A stretch of 11,463 nt of DNA, taken from positions 1 to 11,463 of the forward strand of contig CAMYJY010000100.1 in the NCBI GenBank assembly GCA_947258835.1. The letters run 5' to 3'. Positions 1-6,259 of the stretch are shown here, in pieces. The notes beneath the pieces are model-generated. The model had not been told where the DNA came from and ran no database searches. It saw only the letters and a program-made list of their open reading frames with translations. Source of the DNA: an uncultured Pirellulales bacterium (GTDB lineage Bacteria; Planctomycetota; Planctomycetia; Pirellulales; Lacipirellulaceae). Within the stretch, counting starts at the first letter, position 1. Each line of letters begins with the position of its first letter. Made by a program: the position numbers and the translations under genes.

Positions 1-267
1 ATCGAAGCCCAACTCTCCTCCATCAACATGGCCAGCGCGGCGGCCGGGGCCTATCAAAAATACACTCTGGATGTCGATCGGCAGCTGGCCGAGGCCCAGG
101 CCGTGGCCACCGCGTCCGCACTCAGTTCGCTGGCCGACGCCGACTACGTCCAGGAGAGTTCCAACCTGGTCACGGGAGGCATCCTCACCGAGGCCTCCAT
201 CAGCACCATCGCCCTCTCGCAACAAATCCGCGCCGATCAAATTTTATCCCTGTTTGCCACCCTGTAA
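1..267 (+). CDS. Flagellin-like protein, C-terminal end (5' truncated by window)
   Basis: An open frame runs from base 1 to a TAA at 265-267 and gives 88 residues with no start, so the gene begins outside the window. The segment is alanine- and serine-rich and helical. It ends in a stretch where a DADYVQESSNLV block is followed by ILTEASISTIALSQQ and QILSLF. In flagellins the C-terminal D0 helix has the same order (D-A-D-[YF]-x-E-x-[ST]-N-L, then I-L-x-x-A, then A-L-x-Q, then a hydrophobic L-S-L end). The product would therefore be the extracellular filament subunit, or a flagellin-like or hook-filament junction protein, exported by the flagellar type III apparatus. The end is not a close textbook match: extra glycines sit before ILTEA and the last residues are FATL. 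Confidence in the flagellin family is fair, in the exact member low. Confidence 0.68.
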   Translation: MEAQLSSINMASAAAGAYQKYTLDVDRQLAEAQAVATASALSSLADADYVQESSNLVTGGILTEASISTIALSQQIRADQILSLFATL

Positions 268-388
268 GGCCAGGACTTCACTCAGAGTGACAACAAGTCC
301 ATAGCAAACTTCGAAAATGTGTTGTGCTGCCAGCGCACCGCGTGGCTCCCCTTGGTTTTCAGCTGAATCACAACCACGTGGTAAGCTG

Positions 389-407
389 CTGTAGGCGGCA
401 CCTACAG
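389..407 (-). terminator. Hairpin over the stop codon of the zinc-ribbon gene
   Basis: CTGTAGG and CCTACAG form a 7-bp stem around a 5-nt loop (396-400). The TAG stop of the minus-strand gene (402-404) lies inside the stem. A second perfect 10-bp palindrome, ACCACGTGGT, follows at 373-382. There is no T-run, so this may be a 3'-end stabilising structure and not a true intrinsic terminator. The remaining bases between 268 and 388 show no gene. Confidence 0.4.
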
Positions 408-1307
408 GTCTTGCGAGCGTGAGGGGGCTCGGCTTTGAAAGAGTTGCTGCAGGGTTTTATGCACCAGGTGCAACATGGATGGGCGTTGGGGGCGAATCGT
501 GCCGCGGAGCAGCTCAATCTGAGAAACATCGTTCTGCCACACGTAGGCGACGGGATTCTCCCGGGTCGATGTCGGCTGTCCATATTTTTCGCACAGCGCC
601 TCCCGCATGACATGAAAACTTTCGGTGGCGAACAGAGCCGTGATGCGGAAGAGCTGTTGGTCAACAAACTGATACAGCAACACCTCGGTGGCCACCCCTG
701 CGACGGTGGGCGAATTGGCTTCCGACGGTAAATCAATCCGAGCATGGACAATCCCCGCTGCCGCATGCCAAGCCTGCGTGTGCAAGGCATCCAAGTTCTG
801 CCCCGGAAAGTTGTCAGAGCAAAATGGCGCCGACATTCCCCCTCCCAAGTTGCGGGCGTACTTGGTCTTGAACGCATCCAAAGTAAGCCCCAGCCGATCC
901 CCCTTGAGTTCAAACGGTTGGGCAGCATCCTCAGCGTCTGCGACCAGCGGTTGCGAGTTGACGTGCTGGCCCTGGGTCATCCGCCCCAGTTCCGTCAGCA
1001 CTTGCCGTAACTGGGTTTCGTCCATGTCGGCCGTACGGTAGCAGCGCACGTTGGCACTCGGGGTCCGACTAATTTCGTAAGATCCCGACTCCGGGGTAGG
1101 GAACTCAATGAGTACCGCGCTCTGCCGCCGGCGATGCAGTTCGGCAATCATCTCCTGTTCGCTGGCGTCGACCAGAAGCCGGGACGCCGAGCGACTGGCC
1201 GCCGGAATCGACACCACGGCACCACATTGGGGGCAGGCCCCCTGCTGACCGGACAGCTTCTCGGGAACTTCCAAGGTTGCCTGACAAGTGGTGCACTGGA
1301 TGCGCAT
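402..1307 (-). CDS. Hypothetical protein with N-terminal zinc ribbon
   Basis: The frame encodes 301 residues from an ATG at 1307 to a TAG at 402-404. Residues 5-28 hold two knuckles, CTTC (C5, C8) and CPQC (C25, C28), followed by glycine. This is the short zinc ribbon (MJ0042/FYDLN-like style) that opens many planctomycete proteins of unknown role. The rest has no signal peptide or membrane segment, so the protein is probably cytoplasmic. Residues from about 135 to the end (from LGLTLDAFKTKYARN on) resemble a recurrent small-domain pattern: a charged G-L-T-L-D-x-F segment, a YQFVDQQLFRI strand, then ALCEKYGQP and a tryptophan-containing strand. I cannot name that family. The start is supported only by a weak AGG three bases upstream, but it is the only ATG that keeps the zinc ribbon. 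The gene is divergent from the sirtuin gene, 136 bp away. Confidence 0.75.
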   Translation of the reverse strand: MRIQCTTCQATLEVPEKLSGQQGACPQCGAVVSIPAASRSASRLLVDASEQEMIAELHRRRQSAVLIEFPTPESGSYEISRTPSANVRCYRTADMDETQLRQVLTELGRMTQGQHVNSQPLVADAEDAAQPFELKGDRLGLTLDAFKTKYARNLGGGMSAPFCSDNFPGQNLDALHTQAWHAAAGIVHARIDLPSEANSPTVAGVATEVLLYQFVDQQLFRITALFATESFHVMREALCEKYGQPTSTRENPVAYVWQNDVSQIELLRGTIRPQRPSMLHLVHKTLQQLFQSRAPSRSQDL

Positions 1308-1341
1308 GGGCCTGCTACGGTGTCCAACTAGGGGTGGTGAA

Positions 1342-1370
1342 TTGTCTCAAGGGGCCAACAACGCTATTCT
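1342..1370 (+). promoter_or_regulatory. Possible sigma70-type promoter for the sirtuin gene
   Basis: TTGTCT (1342-1347) and TATTCT (1365-1370) are separated by 17 bp, close to the TTGACA-17-TATAAT pattern. They face the sirtuin gene, whose ATG is 73 bp beyond the -10. Transcription would start near 1377 and would include the palindromic repeat at 1409-1433 in the leader. This is a pattern match only; promoter consensus in planctomycetes is less well defined than in E. coli. Confidence 0.35.
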
Positions 1371-1408
1371 ACTAAAAACTCCCCCTGGAAACATGCCTTC
1401 TCCGCTGC

Positions 1409-1433
1409 AAGGTGGGGCTTCGCCCCAGCCTAC
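1409..1433 (+). repeat. 25-bp palindromic dispersed repeat, copy 1
   Basis: This 25-bp sequence is the exact reverse complement of 6470-6494. Its centre folds as TGGGGC-TTC-GCCCCA (6-bp stem, 3-nt loop). It lies in the probable leader of the sirtuin mRNA, ending 10 bases before the ATG, next to a weak GAG ribosome-binding site (1434-1436). It could affect translation of that gene, but its presence elsewhere in the window suggests a dispersed repeat and not a gene-specific element. Confidence 0.8.
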
Positions 1434-1443
1434 GAGCTAGACC

Positions 1444-2229
1444 ATGATTAGTACCGCCAGTGCCACCCGTATCGCCACGTGGCTGCAAGAGGCCACGCAG
1501 GCCATCATCTTCACCGGAGCTGGAATGAGCACCGAGAGTGGCATTCCAGATTTTCGCTCTCCCGACGGCATTTGGTCAAAATTTCGCACCGTGTACTACG
1601 ACGAGTTCATGGCAAACGCCGACGCCCGGCAGGAGTATTGGCGACAGAAATCGATCTCACATAGCGAATTTGCCCAGGCGGTACCCAACGCGGGGCATCA
1701 GGTCATTGCCCGGTGGCAGCACGAGCAGACCATTCGGGCAGTAATTACCCAAAATATTGATGGTCTGCATCAGCTCGCTGGAAATCAGGACCCGCTCGAA
1801 CTGCACGGCACCGCCCGGCAGATTCTCTGCCAGGACTGCGGGGCGCGGTATGCGGCGGAGCCGCTGGTGGCCGAGTTTCTGCGCACCGACGTGGTGCCCT
1901 CATGCGCCGCATGCACCGACGGGCGGCTCAAACACGCCACGATTTCTTTTGGTCAGTCGCTGGCTGGCGATGTCTTGGAACGGGCCGTCTCCTGGTGCCA
2001 AGAGGCCGATTTGCTATTGGCGATTGGCTCGTCACTGGTGGTTTCGCCGGCAGCCGATTTGCCGGCCCTGACCAAGCAGCAGGGCGGACGGCTGGTGATT
2101 ATCAACCGCGACCCGACTCCCTTGGACGGGTTGGCCGATGAGGTCGTTCACGAATCCATTGGAGAGACACTGCTTGCCATTGCGGCCTCACATGCTCGGA
2201 AGATATTTTCTGCGCTCAGGCCACGTTGA
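1444..2229 (+). CDS. NAD-dependent protein deacylase, Sir2 family (sirtuin)
   Basis: The 261-residue product removes acyl groups from lysines in proteins, using NAD+ and giving nicotinamide and O-acyl-ADP-ribose; it is cytoplasmic. All core motifs are visible: GAGMSTESGIPDFRSPDGIW at 25-44 (NAD pocket), TQNID at 102-106, catalytic H121 in LHG, a four-cysteine zinc site (C129, C132, C154, C157), SFG at 168-170, GSSLVVSPAADLP at 195-207, and IINRDPTPLD at 219-228 (nucleotide binding). Bacterial CobB/SrtN proteins are about 230-280 residues, so the length is normal. The sequence recalls the bacterial class III/U sirtuins; which acyl group is preferred cannot be read off. The gene stands alone between divergent and convergent neighbours. 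Oddity: the last 15 codons and the TGA stop (2227-2229) lie inside a 65-bp repeat (2183-2247) whose second copy sits 134 bp downstream, so the C-terminal tail looks like repeat-derived sequence. Confidence 0.95.
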   Translation: MISTASATRIATWLQEATQAIIFTGAGMSTESGIPDFRSPDGIWSKFRTVYYDEFMANADARQEYWRQKSISHSEFAQAVPNAGHQVIARWQHEQTIRAVITQNIDGLHQLAGNQDPLELHGTARQILCQDCGARYAAEPLVAEFLRTDVVPSCAACTDGRLKHATISFGQSLAGDVLERAVSWCQEADLLLAIGSSLVVSPAADLPALTKQQGGRLVIINRDPTPLDGLADEVVHESIGETLLAIAASHARKIFSALRPR

Positions 2230-2247
2230 GTGGCCTGTGCTCGAAAA
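2183..2247 (+). repeat. 65-bp direct repeat, copy 1 (overlaps sirtuin 3' end)
   Basis: This copy matches 2317-2381 at 63 of 65 positions, an exact 134-bp offset. It contains CAGGCCAC (2217-2224) and GTGGCCTG (2230-2237), an 8-bp stem with a 5-nt loop, and the flanking TTTTC (2206-2210) and GAAAA (2243-2247) extend it to an imperfect 42-nt palindrome. Both differences between the copies are in the loop (GTTGA here, CTTAA in copy 2). The sirtuin stop codon is in that loop. Confidence 0.92.
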
Positions 2248-2316
2248 CTCAAAGCAACACTGGAAATAAGGGCTGCATCCAACGGCATTGCAGAACGCCT
2301 GCGCGTGCGAGGCCTA

Positions 2317-2381
2317 CGGCCTCACATGCTCGGAAGATATTTTCTGCGCTCAGGCCACCTTAAGTGGCCTGTGCTCGAAAA
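2317..2381 (+). repeat. 65-bp direct repeat, copy 2 (abuts tRNA-Glu 3' end)
   Basis: This second copy ends at the base next to the last base of tRNA-Glu (2382). Read on the tRNA strand, the palindrome CAGGCCAC/GTGGCCTG follows the tRNA directly and could mark the 3' end of its transcript, although the T-run typical of an intrinsic terminator precedes the stem. Just upstream, GAGGCC-TAC-GGCCTC (2309-2323) forms another small hairpin that overlaps the repeat start. The spacer between the copies (2248-2316) shows nothing else. Confidence 0.92.
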
Positions 2382-2454
2382 TACCCCGTAGGGGAGTCGA
2401 ACCCCTGTCTCCGCCGTGAGAGGGCGGTGTCCTGGGCCACTAGACGAACGGGGC
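2382..2454 (-). tRNA. tRNA-Glu (anticodon CUC)
   Basis: The reverse complement folds into a complete 73-nt cloverleaf. The acceptor arm is GCCCCGT / ACGGGGT with a G1-U72 wobble, then discriminator A. The D-arm region GTCTAGTGGCCCAGGAC is typical of tRNA-Glu. The anticodon stem CCGCC/GGCGG holds loop CTCTCAC, so the anticodon is CTC and it reads GAG. The T arm AGGGG-TTCGACT-CCCCT is canonical. CCA is not encoded and must be added after transcription. The gene is unusually tightly framed by repeats: copy 2 of the 65-bp repeat touches its 3' end and a heptamer array begins 17 bp upstream of its 5' end. No convincing promoter was found, and any promoter must lie in or beyond the array. Confidence 0.95.
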
Positions 2455-2471
2455 CTGCGGCATGCGGCATG

Positions 2472-2515
2472 TGAGATGTCAGATATGTGAGATGTCAGAT
2501 GTGAGATATTTGATG
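2472..2515 (+). repeat. Heptamer array, element A left arm (TGAGATG family)
   Basis: The units are TGAGATG, TCAGATA, a 2-base slip, TGAGATG, TCAGATG, TGAGATA, TTTGATG. The inner end, TGAGATATTTGATGTG, is repeated as a reverse complement at 2632-2647 and recurs in element B. The stretch between the arms (2518-2631) holds no gene I can support. Confidence 0.85.
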
Positions 2516-2631
2516 TGGCGGTGAAGAAACCCATTTTCAGGCTTGAAACGCCTTTGTCAACCGGGGGCGAGAAAAGAGAGCCTCACACGATCGTTCTGAT
2601 CCGTAGCCGTATCCTCTCCACCACGGCAGCT

Positions 2632-2676
2632 CACATCAAATATCTCACATCTCACATGAAACATGTCTCACATCAC
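2632..2676 (-). repeat. Heptamer array, element A right arm (inverted)
   Basis: Read on the minus strand the units are CGTGATG, TGAGACA, TGTTTCA, a 2-base slip, TGAGATG, TGAGATA, TTTGATG. The array is inverted relative to 2472-2515. The TGA stop of the ABC ATPase gene (2673-2675) is part of the outermost unit, so the array starts exactly where that gene ends. Confidence 0.85.
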
Positions 2677-3605
2677 GACGTGATTCCTTTGGTGAGCGTC
2701 ATGAAGGCGGTCTCCAGGTTGATCTCCTCTTCTCCCAACCGCCGGAGGGCGTGGCCTCTGTCAAGTAGGAAGCGGGCCAGGCAGCTCACGTCATGGTCGC
2801 CGGGAACAAGCGTCACCCGCAGGCCTTGGTCGTCAATTTCGCTAGTTTCCACCAACTCGTGAGATAATAGATCCTGACTGGCGACAGCACGATCACCCGT
2901 GACATCGATCCTGAGGACCGTCTGTTGACGGACTTGGCGCATCACATCATCCACAGCGGCGTTCACAATCAGCTCGCCGCGCTCGATGATGCCAATCTTG
3001 TTGCAAATGTCAGCCAGCTCCGGCAGGATGTGGCTGGAGACCATGATGGTCTTGCCCATGTTTCGCAGTTCTTTCAGCAGGCTGCGGATTTCAATGCGAG
3101 CCCGCGGGTCCAAACCGCTGGCTGGTTCGTCCAGTAGCAACACCTGCGGGTCGTGCAGCAGGACCCGTGCTAGCCCCAGCCGCTGGGTCATGCCGCGTGA
3201 CAAGCTGGTCACAAGCTCATTGCGTTTGTAACCCAAATCGACCAATTCCAAGACCTCCTCACAAGTCTTACGACGTTGGGGATTTTGGATCCGATAGGCG
3301 GCGGCAAAAAACTCCAAGTACTCGATCACCTGCATATTGTCATACACGCCGAAGAAGTCGGGCATGTAACCGATGATCCGCCGAATTTCCTTGGGCTTGG
3401 TGTAGATCGAGTACCCTCCCACATAAGCCTCACCCCAGGTTGGGTTGAGCAGGGTGGCCAGGATCCGCATGGTGGTCGTCTTGCCCGCACCGTTGGGGCC
3501 AATAAAGCCGAATACATCGCCGCGTTCCAACTGCAGATCGATCTTATGAATCGCCTGCAATTCTCCGTATTTTTTCGTCAAGTCGCGGATTTCAATCATG
3601 GTCAT
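2673..3605 (-). CDS. ABC transporter ATP-binding protein
   Basis: The 310-residue protein is the cytoplasmic ATPase of an ABC exporter of the ABC-2 / DrrA-NatA-like class. Visible parts: Walker A GPNGAGKT (36-43), the Q-loop region YMPDFFGVYDNM (80-91), signature LSRGMTQRL (135-143), Walker B VLLLDEP (155-161), D-loop SGLD (163-166) and H-loop H192. Residues 220-310 form the C-terminal extension usual in this class. The Q-loop carries Asp83 where glutamine is standard, and the signature reads LSRGM and not LSGGQ; I believe both recur in this subfamily. The chosen start, ATG at 3605, has AGGAAG eight bases upstream (3614-3619). A longer frame back to 3749 would run into the preceding gene and is rejected. 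It is the last gene of the operon, 17 nt after the 735-aa gene, so it probably powers a complex that includes that membrane protein. No permease gene is nearby. Confidence 0.93.
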   Translation of the reverse strand: MTMIEIRDLTKKYGELQAIHKIDLQLERGDVFGFIGPNGAGKTTTMRILATLLNPTWGEAYVGGYSIYTKPKEIRRIIGYMPDFFGVYDNMQVIEYLEFFAAAYRIQNPQRRKTCEEVLELVDLGYKRNELVTSLSRGMTQRLGLARVLLHDPQVLLLDEPASGLDPRARIEIRSLLKELRNMGKTIMVSSHILPELADICNKIGIIERGELIVNAAVDDVMRQVRQQTVLRIDVTGDRAVASQDLLSHELVETSEIDDQGLRVTLVPGDHDVSCLARFLLDRGHALRRLGEEEINLETAFMTLTKGITS

Positions 3606-3622
3606 GATTTGCACTTCCTGAG

Positions 3623-5830
3623 CTAGAGGTCGGCGGCGGAGCCGCCGACCTCCAACAAAAATCGATAATAGATCCAGCTGCGATCTTGATCGCTGGCCAG
3701 CCGTTTTTCCTGCTCCTGCCAGTGACTTCCCGGCCCCGGGACGCGGCACAGCAGAATGGCTAACTGAGGCTGCTGGAGCAAGTAACTGAGGTCGATGAAG
3801 GCCTGATAGCGATGGAACATTTTGGTGTAGCGTAAACCATCGAGGGCCTCATAAAACATCATTACTTTTAGCAGCCTGGCCACATCTTGCTGGCTGGTGC
3901 GTGTAAAAGGTACCGTACCGTCGTCCGCCGTGTACTGGGTGGAGATGTCGCCCGCAGTGGCGCTGGTCAGCCGCAGCTTAGCGCGGCGAGGCTGCTGGCT
4001 GCCGTCCAGGCGGACGGTTTTTTCCGGCACCAGGCGACCCAGGTAGTAGGATTGCTCGCCAAAGAGCAGATGGCAATCCTCCAATTCGCGGCCCGTCCGA
4101 TTCGTGAGCTGGCCCAGCAGCTGCTCCTCCCGCCGCTCCAACCGCGCATCAATGGTGGCGGTGCTGGTGGCCGTCCAGCGCGCGGTCAGGGTTTTGGTGG
4201 ACCACATCGGTACCGGTACCTGGTACAGTGCATCGAGCTCCGCGGCAGAGGAATAACCTGCGTTCCACACCTGGGTCTGGGCCGCGGCCGTTTGCATTCC
4301 CCCCAGGGCGGTACCCGGTTTGCCTAGCCAGGAAATCCACTGCTGGGAAGCAATGGGACCGCCAGCATAGTGCGGCTGGAAGGAGAGATTCCATTGACTG
4401 ACCCGCGGCGCAAAAACGTGTGTCCAGGCCGTACCGCGGACCATGCCGCTGCGGGTGTCCACATCGATGATCTCCACCTGATTGACGCGGAGCTGATCCC
4501 CCTTCATCCAATGGGCATACCAGTAGGCGGCGGCGGAAACTCCGCAAACGATGAGCGGAAAGGTAATCCAAGTCAGCTCCGCACGCCCCAATACCTTGGT
4601 CACTAAAAAATAGTCCCCCGGCCCAATCAGGAAGATGTAGACCAACACCAAGAAACTAACAACACCAAAAGAAATCACCCCCACGCCCGCGAATTTTTCA
4701 TCGAGTGCTTCACGAAGTTGCGCCGAAAGATCGGTTTGCAGCTGCCGGCCAAAGTGGGCGTTGTCTTCCGCGGGAATCGCGGGACTGGGCCAGCCCAAAG
4801 CCCTGCGCAAAAACGTGGGACGAGCGGACCAATCACATAGCGGCGCCACATCGAAATCAAGTCCCACAAATAGCGTTTGGCCGAGACCCATCCGAGCCCG
4901 CACCACCAACGGCAGGCGGGCGTCTCCCTGGCCGGCTGCCAGCAGGATCTGACCGCGGACGCCAGCCAGTCGTGTTGCCGGGACACCGAGCCGGCGATTC
5001 CGCGTAACCGGCTCATCCACCTCGCAATAGTTTTCCAGGGCATCGGATTGGCGGAGCATGACCGTTTCGTCGTAGCTCCCGGGAACCAATCCCGCCAACG
5101 GACCACCCGCAGTGAGCAACTCCTCCCCATGCGCACCGCAAAATACGGCCACCCGCCCCCCTCGCTCAATCCACGCCCGCAGGGCAGCCGCTCGGTTATT
5201 TTGCTGCAGGGTGCGATACTGCCGAGGATCGCTGGTGGTGAGTAGCAGCGTCTCAACCCCCTCGTAGCCAATCCAATGGGTGGGTAATTGAGACGCGTCT
5301 GCCAGTTGCACAATGCGGGTCCGCGGTTGCTGGCCTGCTTGGCTGGGCAACAGATCCGCGGCGCCGAGCGACGGTCCCAATTGCAGCAGAATCCGCTCGG
5401 TGGCCGGCAGTCCCCCCGGAATCATCCCGTCACCAGCGGTCCGGCCCACGTAAAAAACTCGCTCACTGAGAATTTCGCCCCGGGCCTGAAACCGCACTGC
5501 GAGGGAACTTTGGACTTGGCCAACCCGCACCCGCAACCGCACCGTGCTCACCTGCCCCGGTTCGATCTCCACTGGCCGCGGTGCCACCACTGTGGTGGGC
5601 ACCCCGTCACTGTCCGGCGCCGTAACAGTCAGCTGACCTGTCACCGCCCGCGTTCCACCCTGGAGTTTCACAACCAGCGGCGTCCAGCAGCCAAGCTTAT
5701 AAACGCCGTCAAAACCAAGTTCAGCGGCAAGTATCGTCGGCGCAGTCGCCGGTTGGGCCAGGGCGACTGCGGGTAGCAGGGGCCAAACGGTGAGAACTGC
5801 CAGAATCAGCCGCAGATGCATCACTCTCAC
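3623..5830 (-). CDS. Exported membrane protein of unknown family, ABC-associated
   Basis: The 735-residue product begins with a signal peptide (hydrophobic core 6-22, likely cleavage after ALA at 23-25). A large, probably periplasmic, beta-rich region follows, with a Rossmann- or glutamine-amidotransferase-like segment at about 184-235 (VETLLLTTSD, then LRAWIERGGRVAVFCGAHG). Two membrane helices lie near 384-403 and 421-439, separated by the motif IGPGDYFLV...GRAELTWITFP (402-425). A second soluble domain fills 450-735. The IGP-DYF...LTW-TFP pattern is one I associate with uncharacterised membrane proteins found beside ABC ATPases or MoxR genes; this is recall, not a search. Start: GTG at 5830, with GAGG seven bases upstream (5838-5841), overlaps the mazG stop as GTGA, so the two are likely translationally coupled; ATG at 5821 is an alternative. 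It probably partners the downstream ATPase. No enzymatic function is assigned. Confidence 0.8.
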   Translation of the reverse strand: MRVMHLRLILAVLTVWPLLPAVALAQPATAPTILAAELGFDGVYKLGCWTPLVVKLQGGTRAVTGQLTVTAPDSDGVPTTVVAPRPVEIEPGQVSTVRLRVRVGQVQSSLAVRFQARGEILSERVFYVGRTAGDGMIPGGLPATERILLQLGPSLGAADLLPSQAGQQPRTRIVQLADASQLPTHWIGYEGVETLLLTTSDPRQYRTLQQNNRAAALRAWIERGGRVAVFCGAHGEELLTAGGPLAGLVPGSYDETVMLRQSDALENYCEVDEPVTRNRRLGVPATRLAGVRGQILLAAGQGDARLPLVVRARMGLGQTLFVGLDFDVAPLCDWSARPTFLRRALGWPSPAIPAEDNAHFGRQLQTDLSAQLREALDEKFAGVGVISFGVVSFLVLVYIFLIGPGDYFLVTKVLGRAELTWITFPLIVCGVSAAAYWYAHWMKGDQLRVNQVEIIDVDTRSGMVRGTAWTHVFAPRVSQWNLSFQPHYAGGPIASQQWISWLGKPGTALGGMQTAAAQTQVWNAGYSSAAELDALYQVPVPMWSTKTLTARWTATSTATIDARLERREEQLLGQLTNRTGRELEDCHLLFGEQSYYLGRLVPEKTVRLDGSQQPRRAKLRLTSATAGDISTQYTADDGTVPFTRTSQQDVARLLKVMMFYEALDGLRYTKMFHRYQAFIDLSYLLQQPQLAILLCRVPGPGSHWQEQEKRLASDQDRSWIYYRFLLEVGGSAADL
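3626..3652 (-). repeat. 12-bp perfect inverted repeat at the end of the 735-aa gene
   Basis: GAGGTCGGCGGC (3626-3637) and GCCGCCGACCTC (3641-3652) form a 12-bp perfect stem with a 3-nt loop. It encodes the last nine residues of the membrane protein (EVGGSAADL) and ends directly before the TAG stop. It lies 7 nt from the ribosome-binding site of the ATPase gene, so it may stabilise the mRNA between the two cistrons or modulate ATPase translation. It may also be a dispersed GC-rich repeat inserted at the gene end. Confidence 0.75.
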
Positions 5831-6147
5831 GGCTTTTCCTCATCGGCGCAACTGCAGATGAGTTTGTCGCAGCCGGGACACCCCGCACCGTATTTTTCTC
5901 GCACCGCCTCGGTCAGATCGATTTCCGCCAAGTTCGCGATCGTCACCAACCAGGCCAAGACATCGGCAAATTCCGCCCCCTGCTCAGCCGGGCTGCCCTC
6001 ACGGAGAGCGGCGGCCAATTCTCCCACCTCTTCCATCAACCACATAAACGTGCCGTCAACTCCCCTGGCAGCGTCCTTGTCATGGTACATCCGCCGGATC
6101 AACAGCTGAAATTCACGCAAGCTGATCTCAAATTTCGCGTCCGTCAC
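5827..6147 (-). CDS. MazG-like nucleotide pyrophosphohydrolase
   Basis: The 106-residue protein belongs to the all-alpha NTP pyrophosphatase (MazG/MazG-like) fold, which hydrolyses NTPs or dNTPs to NMP and PPi. The metal-binding signature is complete: EEVGE (E39, E40, E43) and E59-F-A-D62, followed by LAWLVTIANLAEIDL. Family members of this short type are about 90-120 residues. The tail carries four cysteines (C90, C93, C98, C100; CPGC...CSC), a possible small metal site not part of the core fold. Start choice: the frame is open back to 6468, but that extension is repeat-derived (51-bp tandem units translate as repeated SHWLAAPRSSRGQAMPP). The GTG at 6145-6147, preceded by a GGAGAGAG-rich stretch, starts the recognisable domain. 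Its TGA overlaps the GTG of the next gene by 4 nt, making it the first gene of a three-gene operon. Confidence 0.85.
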   Translation of the reverse strand: MTDAKFEISLREFQLLIRRMYHDKDAARGVDGTFMWLMEEVGELAAALREGSPAEQGAEFADVLAWLVTIANLAEIDLTEAVREKYGAGCPGCDKLICSCADEEKP

Positions 6148-6259
6148 GTTTTGGTTTCTCTCTCCACCCCTGAGTCGACAATCACGGCCCGCCCAGCCAC
6201 CAGATCCAGGATAATCCCATTCACCAAACCGAGCCAGGGGGGGGCGGGGCGGCGTAGCC

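Noticed and set aside
3606..3749. N-terminal extension of the ABC ATPase to 358 residues
   Set aside because: It overlaps the end of the 735-aa gene in another frame; ATG 3605 has a good ribosome-binding site and the family start.
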